A stretch of 11,589 bases of DNA. Source: Candidatus Coatesiibacteriota bacterium (lineage in GTDB: Bacteria; RBG-13-66-14; B26-G2). Below, piece after piece: positions 1 to 7,051 of the stretch; the stretch's first letter is position 1; every line of letters starts with the position of its first letter. The position numbers were made by a program, and so were the translations under genes. The notes under the pieces were generated by a model. That model was not told the origin of the DNA, searched no databases, and was given only the letters and a program-made list of their open reading frames with translations. The stretch spans positions 1-11,589 of the forward strand of contig QMNJ01000036.1 of NCBI GenBank assembly GCA_003647715.1, in the 5' to 3' direction.

Positions 1-816
1 ACCATCTACCAGAAGGCATCCTCCTATGGTGTCAAATCCAGCATCTACTACCTCGTCTATTTCAAATGTCTGAGGATATATCCTATACTTTATATTCGTT
101 TTACCAAGTGTCTCCCTTAATTGGATTGCTTCACTTACGGGGTCTATCTTCCCACCTTCCAGGCAATGTAAATATACTATGCCCCTTTTAATCGTTTCAT
201 CAATTGTTTTTAATATCGCTTTTTTAACGGTTTGTTCATCAATACCTGACATAGCGATGTCATAGAGGAGATTATAAAGTTCTGTTCTGAATATCCCATC
301 TCTGGTTTCTGGCAATTCAATTCCCATAGATTCATCTGCATACTTTAAAAAGGCGGTGTTTACCACGCATAAATGGGAATCAATCCTTGATATGAAGACA
401 GGGCGGTCTGAAACACAATCCAAGTCCCTTCGGGTCGGAATGTCGCCATTGGGAAATGCTGTGTCATCAAAACAACGCCCGATTTTTATGCCACCCACCT
501 CAGGAGAACTACGCATGATTTCAATGATGTCGTTTTTACACCTCGCCTCTGAAAGGTCTGTGGTAATTGAGTGTATTGCTGTCTGCCTGAGATGAACATG
601 AGAATCATATAGACCCGGTAGCACATACCAGTTGGGTGCCAGAAGTGTCATTGGAATATTGCGTGGTGAGTGGAGTGGTATCCCATCGCCGGTTGTTTTA
701 ATCCTGCCATCTTTAACCCATAGATACTCTGCTCTCTTACCCTTTTCGGTGATTATATTACCGAGTATGATGAACTCACCCTTAAATGCCTTATCCATCT
801 GTTGAAGGTTGGTCAT
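1..816 (-). CDS. Amidohydrolase family 3 (YtcJ-like) metal-dependent hydrolase, N-terminal part, cut by left edge
   Basis: The minus strand is open for 272 codons from ATG at 816 to the window edge with no stop, so the C-terminal half is missing. Residues 12-65 form the N-terminal beta-sandwich typical of amidohydrolases (VKDGRIK near 34-40). LPGLYDSHVHL follows at 66-76, with His73 and His75 as the expected HxH metal ligands. DSHLCVVNT (146-154) matches the family's D-x-H-x-x-W-V-N block, GIVYLHCLEG (212-221) its G-I-T-S-V-H block, and GGCLLVDG (265-272) the start of the K-x-F-x-D-G region. The family hydrolyses amide or related C-N bonds, usually in the cytoplasm; the substrate cannot be read from sequence. 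There is no clear ribosome binding site before 816; a second in-frame ATG at 798 is possible. It is divergent from the helicase gene at 845. The family call is firm and the specific function unknown. Confidence 0.88.
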   Translation of the reverse strand, partial: MTNLQQMDKAFKGEFIILGNIITEKGKRAEYLWVKDGRIKTTGDGIPLHSPRNIPMTLLAPNWYVLPGLYDSHVHLRQTAIHSITTDLSEARCKNDIIEIMRSSPEVGGIKIGRCFDDTAFPNGDIPTRRDLDCVSDRPVFISRIDSHLCVVNTAFLKYADESMGIELPETRDGIFRTELYNLLYDIAMSGIDEQTVKKAILKTIDETIKRGIVYLHCLEGGKIDPVSEAIQLRETLGKTNIKYRIYPQTFEIDEVVDAGFDTIGGCLLVDG

Positions 817-837
817 AACTATGTTAAAGATTATAAG
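809..837 (+). promoter_or_regulatory. Candidate promoter for the helicase gene, predicting a leaderless mRNA
   Basis: TTGGTC (809-814, weak -35), a 17-bp spacer and TATAAG (832-837, -10) place the transcription start at about 844-845, on the A of the ATG at 845. There is no Shine-Dalgarno match before that ATG, consistent with a leaderless transcript. The -35 lies in the first codons of the divergent amidohydrolase gene, and the -10 overlaps the opposite-strand TATAAT at 830-835. Confidence 0.4.
830..835 (-). promoter_or_regulatory. Candidate -10 element for the amidohydrolase gene
   Basis: The minus strand reads TATAAT at 835-830, placing a start of transcription near 823, only about 6-7 nt before the ATG at 816. 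No convincing -35 lies 16-18 bp upstream (best match 2 of 6), so this rests on the -10 alone. If used, the mRNA would be nearly leaderless, which fits the missing Shine-Dalgarno site. Confidence 0.35.
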
Positions 838-844
838 ATAAAGA

Positions 845-3154
845 ATGGATGTAGAACGAATTATAAATATTCTCAAAACCCAGCTTGAGGATGAAGAGCA
901 GATAGTTGATTACAGGGTGATACCACCCCGCAGTGCCAGATACAGTGATATCAAACTTAAGCCCCAGATATGTAGTTGTTTGGAGAGAGTTGGGATTCAG
1001 AGATTTTATTTTCACCAGGCGAAGGCGATAGAGAGTATTCTATCAGGTCTAAATACCCTAATTGCCACACCAACCGCCTCTGGAAAGACAATAACATACA
1101 CTATTCCTACTCTCAATGCACTGCTTGAAGATAGAAGGTCAACCTTTCTATATCTCTTTCCAACCAAAGCCCTTGCACAGGACCAGTTAAGGAGCATCAA
1201 TGAACTGGTGTTAGGTGATATGGAACTGACACAGATATTGAGAGCATTTACATATGATGGTGATACACCGCAAGATCAGAGGAAAAGCATAAGGGAGATG
1301 GGCAATGTTATTATCTCCAATCCAGATATGCTTCATTCGGGGATTCTCCCGCATCATACCAGATGGGCACGGGTCTTCACCAATTTGAAGTATATAGTAA
1401 TTGACGAGGTTCATGTTTACAGAGGGGTATTCGGTTCAAATGTTACAAATGTAATAAAACGCCTGAAGCGAATCTGCAGTCACTATGGTTCAGAACCGGT
1501 GTTCATACTCTCATCTGCGACCATTGGCAACCCACAGGACCTGGCAGTCCGCCTGATTGATGATGAGGTGGTTGCCATTGGTGACGATGGCTCTCCATCG
1601 GGCGAAAGGCATATACTCTTTTGGCAACCGAGAATGATTGATAGAAGAAGAAACCTGAGAAGAAGTGCTAGTATTGAGGCGAGAGATATTCTATATCACC
1701 TGATTAGGGAGGGTGTTCAAACCATTGTATTCGCACAGGCGAGAGTGGTAGCAGAATTGGTATATAGATATACGCATCAGAAGCTGGTGGAGAAGGGTGA
1801 TGTAGAACTTGCCCGGAGGATAAGCCCTTATAGAGGCGGTTATCTACCTGAGGAAAGAAGAGAGATAGAGAAGCAACTTTTTGAGGGTGAGATATTGGGT
1901 GTTATCTCTACCAATGCTCTTGAACTGGGGATAGATATTGGCAGTTTGGACTGCTCAATTATAGTTGGTTATCCCGGCTCCATAGCCAGTTTATGGCAAC
2001 AGGCGGGTAGGGCGGGCAGAGGGAGTGAATCGGCGCTCACTATCTATATACCATACAATAATCCACTGGACCAATTTCTGGCAAGCAACCCACATTATGT
2101 ATATGATTCACCATTTGAAAGCGCCATAATAGACCCAACCAATCCTAATATTCTTCTTGCACATCTCCGATGCGCCGCTTATGAACTCCCGATTAGAGAT
2201 GATGACATTGAGTTGTTTAATGGTGTTTCATCCACAATCGTTAATATGCTTGTAAATAAAGGTGAGATGGTTGACACGGGTGACGCCATCCACTTCTCAG
2301 TAGAGGGCTATCCATCATCAGGCGTATCGCTGAGGACTGCATCAGGTAACACTTTCAATATAGTGGATGTTGAGGGTAATAGAGTAATAGGCACGGTGGA
2401 TGAAGAGAGCGCACTGGAGGTGGTCTATCCTGAGGCAATATACCTGCATTCAGGAGATACCTACTTCGTAAGAGAACTGGATCTGAGACAAAAAGTCGCT
2501 TTTGTAGAGAATCGGAATGTTGAATATTATACACAGGCGGATGTTGAGACCACCATAAAGTTGATTGAGACAAAGTATAGAGAAGACAGGGGATTATATG
2601 AACTGGGATTCGGGGATGTTAAAACCACAACACAGACGGTTGGGTTTAAGAAGATAAGGTTCTCAAATCTAGAATCCATCGGCTGGGGGGGTCTTGATTT
2701 GCCAAAGAGGAGTATGGATACAGAGGCGGTATTCTTTATAGCGAGCAAGGAATTAATTAATAAGATGCGTAATGAGGGGTATAATATATATGAAGCGTTG
2801 GTGGGATTTAAAAACTCACTTCTTTCCGTTTCTTGTCTTTTTGTTATGTGCGATAGTGGGGACATAAGCGGTGTGGTAGAATCTAATAATTTCGGTTCCC
2901 CCACAATATTCATTTTTGATAGGTTTATGGGGGGGCTTGGTTTTTCAGAGAAGATATATAAGAGTTTTATGGATATCTTAATCGCAGTAAATGACCTAAT
3001 AGGTAAATGTGAGTGTGATGAGGGATGTCCCAAGTGTGTGGGGGTTAGTTCAAGAACCTATTCAAGACATTATGACCCTGACCTGTCAAATACACCTTTG
3101 ATTCCATCAAAGCATGCGACATTAAAGTTCACAGAACTTATCATTGGTGAATAA
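845..3154 (+). CDS. mrfA: DEAD/DEAH-box superfamily 2 helicase with DUF1998 zinc-binding C-terminus (MrfA/YprA-like)
   Basis: The protein has 769 residues, close to the usual size of bacterial MrfA. The helicase core is complete: Gln58 (Q-motif-like), motif I ATPTASGKT (74-82), Ia FPTKALAQDQ (105-114), motif II DEVH (187-190), motif III SSAT (223-226), motif V STNALELGIDIG (355-366) and motif VI QQAGRAGR (385-392). The C-terminal DUF1998 region carries a conserved FDRFMGGLGF-type block and four cysteines at 722, 724, 728 and 731 (CxC-x3-CxxC), expected to bind zinc. In Bacillus subtilis the homologue is an ATP-dependent 3'-5' helicase that works with the exonuclease MrfB in mitomycin-damage excision repair; the fungal relative is Hrq1. 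No MrfB-like exonuclease is next to it here. The start at 845 has no ribosome binding site but a well-placed -10. Two seven-G runs (2685-2691, 2929-2935) lie in frame in the C-terminal third. Function in repair is inferred from family. Confidence 0.9.
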   Translation: MDVERIINILKTQLEDEEQIVDYRVIPPRSARYSDIKLKPQICSCLERVGIQRFYFHQAKAIESILSGLNTLIATPTASGKTITYTIPTLNALLEDRRSTFLYLFPTKALAQDQLRSINELVLGDMELTQILRAFTYDGDTPQDQRKSIREMGNVIISNPDMLHSGILPHHTRWARVFTNLKYIVIDEVHVYRGVFGSNVTNVIKRLKRICSHYGSEPVFILSSATIGNPQDLAVRLIDDEVVAIGDDGSPSGERHILFWQPRMIDRRRNLRRSASIEARDILYHLIREGVQTIVFAQARVVAELVYRYTHQKLVEKGDVELARRISPYRGGYLPEERREIEKQLFEGEILGVISTNALELGIDIGSLDCSIIVGYPGSIASLWQQAGRAGRGSESALTIYIPYNNPLDQFLASNPHYVYDSPFESAIIDPTNPNILLAHLRCAAYELPIRDDDIELFNGVSSTIVNMLVNKGEMVDTGDAIHFSVEGYPSSGVSLRTASGNTFNIVDVEGNRVIGTVDEESALEVVYPEAIYLHSGDTYFVRELDLRQKVAFVENRNVEYYTQADVETTIKLIETKYREDRGLYELGFGDVKTTTQTVGFKKIRFSNLESIGWGGLDLPKRSMDTEAVFFIASKELINKMRNEGYNIYEALVGFKNSLLSVSCLFVMCDSGDISGVVESNNFGSPTIFIFDRFMGGLGFSEKIYKSFMDILIAVNDLIGKCECDEGCPKCVGVSSRTYSRHYDPDLSNTPLIPSKHATLKFTELIIGE

Positions 3155-3178
3155 ACATTGTTTATCTGAACAATGATT
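3155..3178. terminator. Possible bidirectional terminator hairpin between convergent genes
   Basis: CATTGTT (3156-3162) pairs with AACAATG (3169-3175) around a 6-nt loop. It has A residues on the left and ATTT on the right, so it could act for both strands. It follows the helicase stop (3152-3154) directly and overlaps the stop of the minus-strand gene (3162-3164). The stem is only 7 bp and AT-rich, so the call is tentative. Confidence 0.4.
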
Positions 3179-4013
3179 TAATAGAACCCAAACTCGTGGT
3201 TTCAATGTTGAGTGCATCTCTGTCAAATACATAGATGTATGGACCCTCTGGGTCTCTGTCCACAACATATAAATATTGACCATCAAAGGCGCAGTCCCCC
3301 GTAGATGATTGGGTCATCTCTGGAGGTAATTCATATTCTGCAACTGGTGGGTCATTAACCCCTCCATTACTTTTGAGTTTATACATATATAGTTTGGCAA
3401 CCATTGGGTTCTGGTCTACTGTCCAGAGTATAGTTGGATTATCAGATGTGCTGTGGGAACATGCAAAACCAGAGATGTTTGAACATGACCATATTCTCCA
3501 GTTTCCAGACTGAGCGGGGCTTGCCCAGGCACCTTCAGATACATTCCAGTCGGATGTATAGATTACATCTTTAGCACAGTTAAATGCTAATGCCTGACTT
3601 CCTATCCAATCGGATGGTGTGTTTCTGAATTCGGAGACCTCACCCGTGTCTCTATCAACTATGAATATCTTTCTGCCATAGCCAGATTTAGGTCCAACCA
3701 GTAAGAATCTCAAGTTTTGGTCGGGAGTGCTATATTGTAATCCTGTATATGCAAGACCCAAGTTAACATCAGGACCCCCGAGGAGGTATAGTGTCTCTAC
3801 CTTTTCAGGTGCCTCATCTGTGGTTATTCTATATATGAAGGGGGAGCTGTAATCACTTACCCACAGGTTTCCTGTATCCCAATCATAGGTTAGTCCCCAC
3901 GGGTCGTATATGGCGCATACCTTGAGGTCTATCTTCCAAGCATAATCAAGGGTTTCTGCATAAGAATGACCAATTAAAATTATTAAGCAAATGCATAATA
4001 ATGTTTTATACAT
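3162..4013 (-). CDS. Exported propeller-like protein, paralogue 1 of a tandem pair
   Basis: The 283-residue protein starts with a Sec-type signal peptide: Lys3, a hydrophobic core at about 5-15, and probable cleavage after Ala19 (SYA). The rest is rich in short repeated strands of the type W-x-x-D and I-Y-x-x-D, such as WGLTYDWDTGNLWVSD (39-54), KIFIVDRDTGEV (115-126), DVIYTSDW (149-156), ISGFACS (180-186) and GDCAFDGQYLYVVDRD (239-254), which suggests a beta-propeller. It shares these blocks in the same order with the protein encoded at 4119-5147, so the two are tandem paralogues. No catalytic motif or lipobox is visible, so a secreted binding or surface role is only a guess. The ATG at 4013 has GAGGTG (4023-4018) ahead of it and its own promoter. 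Both proteins end in the pattern S-[LV]-G-x-I-K followed by four residues. Confidence 0.8.
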   Translation of the reverse strand: MYKTLLCICLIILIGHSYAETLDYAWKIDLKVCAIYDPWGLTYDWDTGNLWVSDYSSPFIYRITTDEAPEKVETLYLLGGPDVNLGLAYTGLQYSTPDQNLRFLLVGPKSGYGRKIFIVDRDTGEVSEFRNTPSDWIGSQALAFNCAKDVIYTSDWNVSEGAWASPAQSGNWRIWSCSNISGFACSHSTSDNPTILWTVDQNPMVAKLYMYKLKSNGGVNDPPVAEYELPPEMTQSSTGDCAFDGQYLYVVDRDPEGPYIYVFDRDALNIETTSLGSIKSLFR

Positions 4014-4017
4014 AATA

Positions 4018-4023
4018 CACCTC
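4018..4023 (-). promoter_or_regulatory. Ribosome binding site of paralogue 1
   Basis: GAGGTG on the minus strand, 4 nt before the ATG at 4013, supports that start codon, which also begins a good signal peptide. Confidence 0.7.
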
Positions 4024-4031
4024 TACAATAT

Positions 4032-4060
4032 AGTATATACTAAATTAAATTTTCAGTCAA
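4032..4060 (-). promoter_or_regulatory. Sigma-70-type promoter of paralogue 1
   Basis: The minus strand has TTGACT (4060-4055), a 17-bp spacer and TATACT (4037-4032). Each hexamer has one mismatch to consensus. The predicted transcription start is near 4025, giving a leader of about 12 nt that contains the GAGGTG ribosome binding site. The promoter sits just downstream of the terminator of the preceding gene, so the two paralogues can be transcribed independently. Confidence 0.75.
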
Positions 4061-4067
4061 TAAATTT

Positions 4068-4094
4068 AAGGGCGGTCTAATATAGACCACCCTT
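4068..4094 (-). terminator. Intrinsic terminator-like hairpin after paralogue 2
   Basis: A 12-bp inverted repeat, AAGGGCGGTCTA (4068-4079) and TAGACCACCCTT (4083-4094), with one non-complementary position and a 3-nt loop, lies 24 nt past the stop of the gene at 4119-5147. On the minus strand it is followed by an AT-rich stretch with short T runs. On the plus strand it is followed by a richer T tract, so it may stop transcription both ways. It also insulates the next promoter (4060-4032). Confidence 0.7.
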
Positions 4095-4118
4095 TATACT
4101 TTTTATTAAAAGTTATCG

Positions 4119-5147
4119 CTACTTGTAATTCGCCTTAATCATACCAACACTTGACTCCTCTATTGTTTCTCCTTCACCAAACTTACATATCAATACTGCA
4201 TCCGTGGGTTCGGGTAGTTCTTGATACTCCTGAATAAGTATGTAGAAACATTCTCCATCGAAAGCCATGTCACCAGGTAGATTAACGGGGTTACTTGGGT
4301 CTCCAATCGCCGTGTTGGGAACAAAGACCCTGATTGATGGTTCTGACCAGACATTACCATCTACTACTCTGAAGCCAAACATTTCGCAGTCCTCACTAAG
4401 ATTGTCATATTCTCTCTCTATCGCCCAGAGATAAGTTGGCTCATCGGTGTCATTCCACGAGCATGCAAGACCACTTATGTAATCCCAGTCAATTTTACTC
4501 CACCCACTATCCTCTGTTGGGTTATGGGTCCAGCCAATCTGATTGAGACCATATTGGTCTGACTTAGTCCAGGCATCTGACATATATAGTGTGTTTGATG
4601 TTCTGTTGAAAGCATTCCCCTGCCCTGCTTTGCCTAAGTGTTCGTCCCATATATCAACGAAGCCGACCCAGGTTGCATCGCCTACTGACGGGTCCTCAAT
4701 CCAATAGAATGACTGGTCTGCTCCACTCATCCAGAGACCAAAGTCATCATCTTCATACTCACCTACTGATATACCCAGAGCATAAGGCGGGACATCGCCA
4801 GAAAGGGCAATTGGACCCTCAAGAAGTTCCGCCTTACCATCAGAGTTGGGTTCCTTTGCTATTCTTAGAATAGAACCATTGTAATCGCCTCCAAAGTTAG
4901 TCAACCATAGTGAGTCAGTTGTCCAGTCGTATGTAACACCCCATATCTGAAGTGGGTCAAAATATGCCCCTAGGCTTGTGCAATCTATAACATCTACAAC
5001 TTCAAAATCGGGCATAAACATCTCTGTCTTTATAGTAGTTGACTCATCTTTTGGGTCAGCAATTGATGTAGATAACGCTGTATCTCTTGCTGAAAAGACA
5101 GGGATGCTTATTAGAAATACTAACGATAAAATAATAATTATTCTCAT
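4119..5147 (-). CDS. Exported propeller-like protein, paralogue 2 of a tandem pair
   Basis: The 342-residue product starts with a clear signal peptide (hydrophobic 3-17, probable cleavage after Ala20). A Thr/Ser/Asp-rich linker follows at about 21-45. The mature part repeats the blocks seen in the neighbouring 283-residue protein in the same order: WGVTYDW (69-75), an A-F-N...Y-M-S-D-A-W block (179-193), ISGLACSW (224-231) with T-Y-L-W-A-I after it, GDMAFDGECFYIL (292-304), and the tail S-V-G-x-I-K (333-338). The repeated strand-turn-strand pattern suggests a beta-propeller. Compared with paralogue 1 it has a longer N-terminal linker and extra loops around 255-290. No enzyme motif, lipobox or membrane anchor after the signal peptide is seen. 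A strong promoter and an AAGGAGGT ribosome binding site suggest high expression. The function is unknown. Confidence 0.8.
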   Translation of the reverse strand: MRIIIILSLVFLISIPVFSARDTALSTSIADPKDESTTIKTEMFMPDFEVVDVIDCTSLGAYFDPLQIWGVTYDWTTDSLWLTNFGGDYNGSILRIAKEPNSDGKAELLEGPIALSGDVPPYALGISVGEYEDDDFGLWMSGADQSFYWIEDPSVGDATWVGFVDIWDEHLGKAGQGNAFNRTSNTLYMSDAWTKSDQYGLNQIGWTHNPTEDSGWSKIDWDYISGLACSWNDTDEPTYLWAIEREYDNLSEDCEMFGFRVVDGNVWSEPSIRVFVPNTAIGDPSNPVNLPGDMAFDGECFYILIQEYQELPEPTDAVLICKFGEGETIEESSVGMIKANYK

Positions 5148-5154
5148 AAAATTT

Positions 5155-5162
5155 ACCTCCTT
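5155..5162 (-). promoter_or_regulatory. Strong ribosome binding site of paralogue 2
   Basis: AAGGAGGT on the minus strand, 7 nt before the ATG at 5147, is a near-perfect anti-16S match and fixes the start. Confidence 0.85.
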
Positions 5163-5168
5163 TTGAGA

Positions 5169-5198
5169 ATTATAATTAAGGCAATAAAACTATGTCAA
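5169..5198 (-). promoter_or_regulatory. Consensus sigma-70 promoter of paralogue 2
   Basis: The minus strand carries TTGACA (5198-5193), an 18-bp spacer and TATAAT (5174-5169), both hexamers exact. Transcription would start near 5162, at the edge of the AAGGAGGT site. This is the strongest-looking promoter in the window and suggests an abundant transcript. Confidence 0.85.
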
Positions 5199-5244
5199 GT
5201 GTAATTTGTGAATGGGGTATAGATGTAATTGATTTTTTGTGGTC

Positions 5245-5271
5245 TTGACAGTATCAACCTGATAATATAAT
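5245..5271 (+). promoter_or_regulatory. Candidate promoter of the 5292-8265 operon
   Basis: TTGACA (5245-5250) and TATAAT (5266-5271) are both exact but separated by only 15 bp, shorter than the usual 16-18, so activity may be low or need a helper. The start of transcription would fall near 5278, giving a leader of about 14 nt before the ATG at 5292. It is divergent from the promoter at 5198-5169. Confidence 0.6.
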
Positions 5272-5291
5272 CTAACACTTGAGTAACTACT

Positions 5292-6272
5292 ATGAAGAAA
5301 AAGTATATAATAACATCAGCGATTCTGGTTGTGTGTTTGACAACCCTGGTCTTATTGTTGAATTACAGGAGGATTGATATACCGGGTTTTGGAAATATCA
5401 GGGTATTCTTTGGGAGGACTTCTGATGAGACGGTCAATTCTCTAAAAGAGCATGCTGAGAAGCTTATGCTTGAGGGTGATTATGATGGTGCCAGGGAGGC
5501 AGGCGAGAGCATAGCTAGATATGGTGGAGACAAGAAGGTTCTGGGGTTTTTGATAATTGCGGAAAGTCAATGGTGTGCTGGTGCGGTCAACAAATCAATA
5601 GAATCTCTGATTGATGCTATTGAACACGGAGCAACTGAGGATACAGAGAGCCGTGCTTTGTTGAGCAACTTCGCATTCAATAGAATAGAAGAGATTATGA
5701 ATAGTAAACCATATAAGATATATATTATTGCAGTTCTATTAAATGTGCTTAAGGAATGTGATGCATCTTCTTATGAGAAGGAGAAGGAGAATTTTAATAG
5801 GATGTTGTCTGAAAAAATGGCTATTAAGGTCAGTTTTGTTCACACAAGGGACAAGAAATATATTACCAGAGAAGATGCTCTAAAAGATGTGAAAGCAGAA
5901 GCGGTATTTGAGGCGAAGAAGAAAGCCCCATCATTGCTTCTAAATGAGATTAAGAAGATATTCAATTTGGAGGGTTTAATAACTGATGGTGATATTCTCA
6001 ATTATATCAGAGATAAGGCGGTCTATGATGTGTTGAAAGCCGAAGTAAAGAGGGTATCTATGGGCGAGGAGACCCTACCTGATGACATCATTATGGAGGA
6101 GAGAGAAGAACTTGGTGAAGGGTCGTTCCTATCGGAGGATATAGATACAGGATATCAGGGCGAAGCAACCTGCATAGCCAGAATACCTGATTTCTCAATT
6201 ATGGACCTGCTGAATTACTGCGGGGTGAACATCTTCACAGTTGCCTCAATAGAAAATCTGATGACAAAGTGA
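5292..6272 (+). CDS. Membrane-anchored protein with TPR-like helical region, function unknown
   Basis: The 326-residue product begins with MKKK and one hydrophobic helix (about 5-24), most simply an uncleaved membrane anchor with the rest outside the cytoplasm. Residues 45-78 read like a TPR or TPR-like helical hairpin (A-E-K-L-x-x-E-G-D-Y-x-x-A), and a second, more degenerate hairpin may follow at about 84-113. The remainder is charged and helical, with a Glu/Asp-rich stretch at about 258-287. I recognise no catalytic motif. It is the first gene of a three-gene operon: its stop TGA lies within the GTGA that starts the DUF72 gene. The ribosome binding site before 5292 is weak. With the M23 peptidase two genes on, an envelope role (scaffold or partner for the peptidase) is plausible but unproven. 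The ORF and topology are solid; the function is open. Confidence 0.75.
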   Translation: MKKKYIITSAILVVCLTTLVLLLNYRRIDIPGFGNIRVFFGRTSDETVNSLKEHAEKLMLEGDYDGAREAGESIARYGGDKKVLGFLIIAESQWCAGAVNKSIESLIDAIEHGATEDTESRALLSNFAFNRIEEIMNSKPYKIYIIAVLLNVLKECDASSYEKEKENFNRMLSEKMAIKVSFVHTRDKKYITREDALKDVKAEAVFEAKKKAPSLLLNEIKKIFNLEGLITDGDILNYIRDKAVYDVLKAEVKRVSMGEETLPDDIIMEEREELGEGSFLSEDIDTGYQGEATCIARIPDFSIMDLLNYCGVNIFTVASIENLMTK

Positions 6273-7051
6273 TATATGTCGGAACAAGCGGTTTTTCATA
6301 CCAGGACTGGAAGGGACATTTCTATCCAGAAGATATTAAAAACAGCGAGATGCTTGAGTATTACTCAAGGCATTTCAATATAGTTGAGGTGAACTATACC
6401 TATTATGCCCTTCCTTCGGTGCGGACCATTTCATCGCTTGTCAGAAAGTCAGATGGCAGGGTTCGCTTCTCTCTTAAAGCCCACAGGGACATCACTCACT
6501 CAGGTTCTATCCCTGAGGGCATATTCAATGATTACATCAAAGGAATTGAGCCGATAACTGAGAGGGGACTTCTTGATGCTATTCTGGTTCAGTTCCCCTG
6601 GTCATTTAAATACAAGAGCGAATCTTTAGATGTGTTGAGGAAGATAAAGGAAGGATTTGGTGAACTACCAGTTGCGGTGGAATTCAGAAACTCATCGTGG
6701 GATTCAGATGAAACAGCCAACCTGCTAAGAGAGCTTGACCTTGCTTATTGTATAGTTGATGAGCCAGATATAAAGGGGCTTATGCCACTGAGATTATGGG
6801 TGACTTCTGATTTCGCCTATTTCAGATTCCACGGAAGAAATAAAGAGAAGTGGTATAATCATAGAGAGGCATGGGAGAGATATGATTACCTCTATACCAG
6901 GGAAGAACTTGAAGAGATGGCCTATCTTATTAGAAAAACACATGAGAAAGTCCCAAAGGTTCTGGTGTTTATGAATAATCACCCGCTTGGTAAAGCGGTG
7001 GAAAACGCAAGAGATATGGTTGAATTGTTATCTGAGGAGATTGCAAGGTGA
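6269..7051 (+). CDS. yecE: DUF72 family TIM-barrel protein (YecE-like)
   Basis: At 260 residues the protein matches the family's usual length. It opens with the DUF72 signature IYVGTSGFSYQDWKGHFYP (residues 2-20), then F-N-x-V-E-V-N-Y-T-Y-Y (36-46), FSLKAHRDITH (67-77), LVQFPWSF (106-113), VAVEFRNSSW (135-144), and YFRFHGRN (199-206) with a downstream tyrosine-rich segment and VFMNNHPLGKA (233-243). These are the conserved ends of TIM-barrel strands. The biochemical function of DUF72 is not established. The start is GTG at 6269, because the family N-terminus begins right there and no in-frame ATG fits; it overlaps the upstream stop by 4 nt (GTGA). With no clear ribosome binding site it is probably translated by coupling. 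The stop again overlaps the next GTG by 4 nt. The family call is very secure. Confidence 0.93.
   Translation: MIYVGTSGFSYQDWKGHFYPEDIKNSEMLEYYSRHFNIVEVNYTYYALPSVRTISSLVRKSDGRVRFSLKAHRDITHSGSIPEGIFNDYIKGIEPITERGLLDAILVQFPWSFKYKSESLDVLRKIKEGFGELPVAVEFRNSSWDSDETANLLRELDLAYCIVDEPDIKGLMPLRLWVTSDFAYFRFHGRNKEKWYNHREAWERYDYLYTREELEEMAYLIRKTHEKVPKVLVFMNNHPLGKAVENARDMVELLSEEIAR
7034..7039 (+). promoter_or_regulatory. Ribosome binding site for the GTG start of the M23 peptidase
   Basis: GAGGAG ends 8 nt before GTG 7048, inside the end of the DUF72 gene. It supports GTG as the start, ahead of the strongly hydrophobic N-terminus. Confidence 0.65.

Noticed and set aside
356..595. 79-codon plus-strand open frame
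   Set aside because: It is opposite the amidohydrolase, whose frame is open throughout with conserved motifs; the plus frame shows none.
2527..3033. 168-codon open frame on the minus strand
   Set aside because: It is antisense to the DUF1998 part of the helicase, whose motifs and zinc cysteines are in the plus frame. No family resemblance or ribosome binding site.
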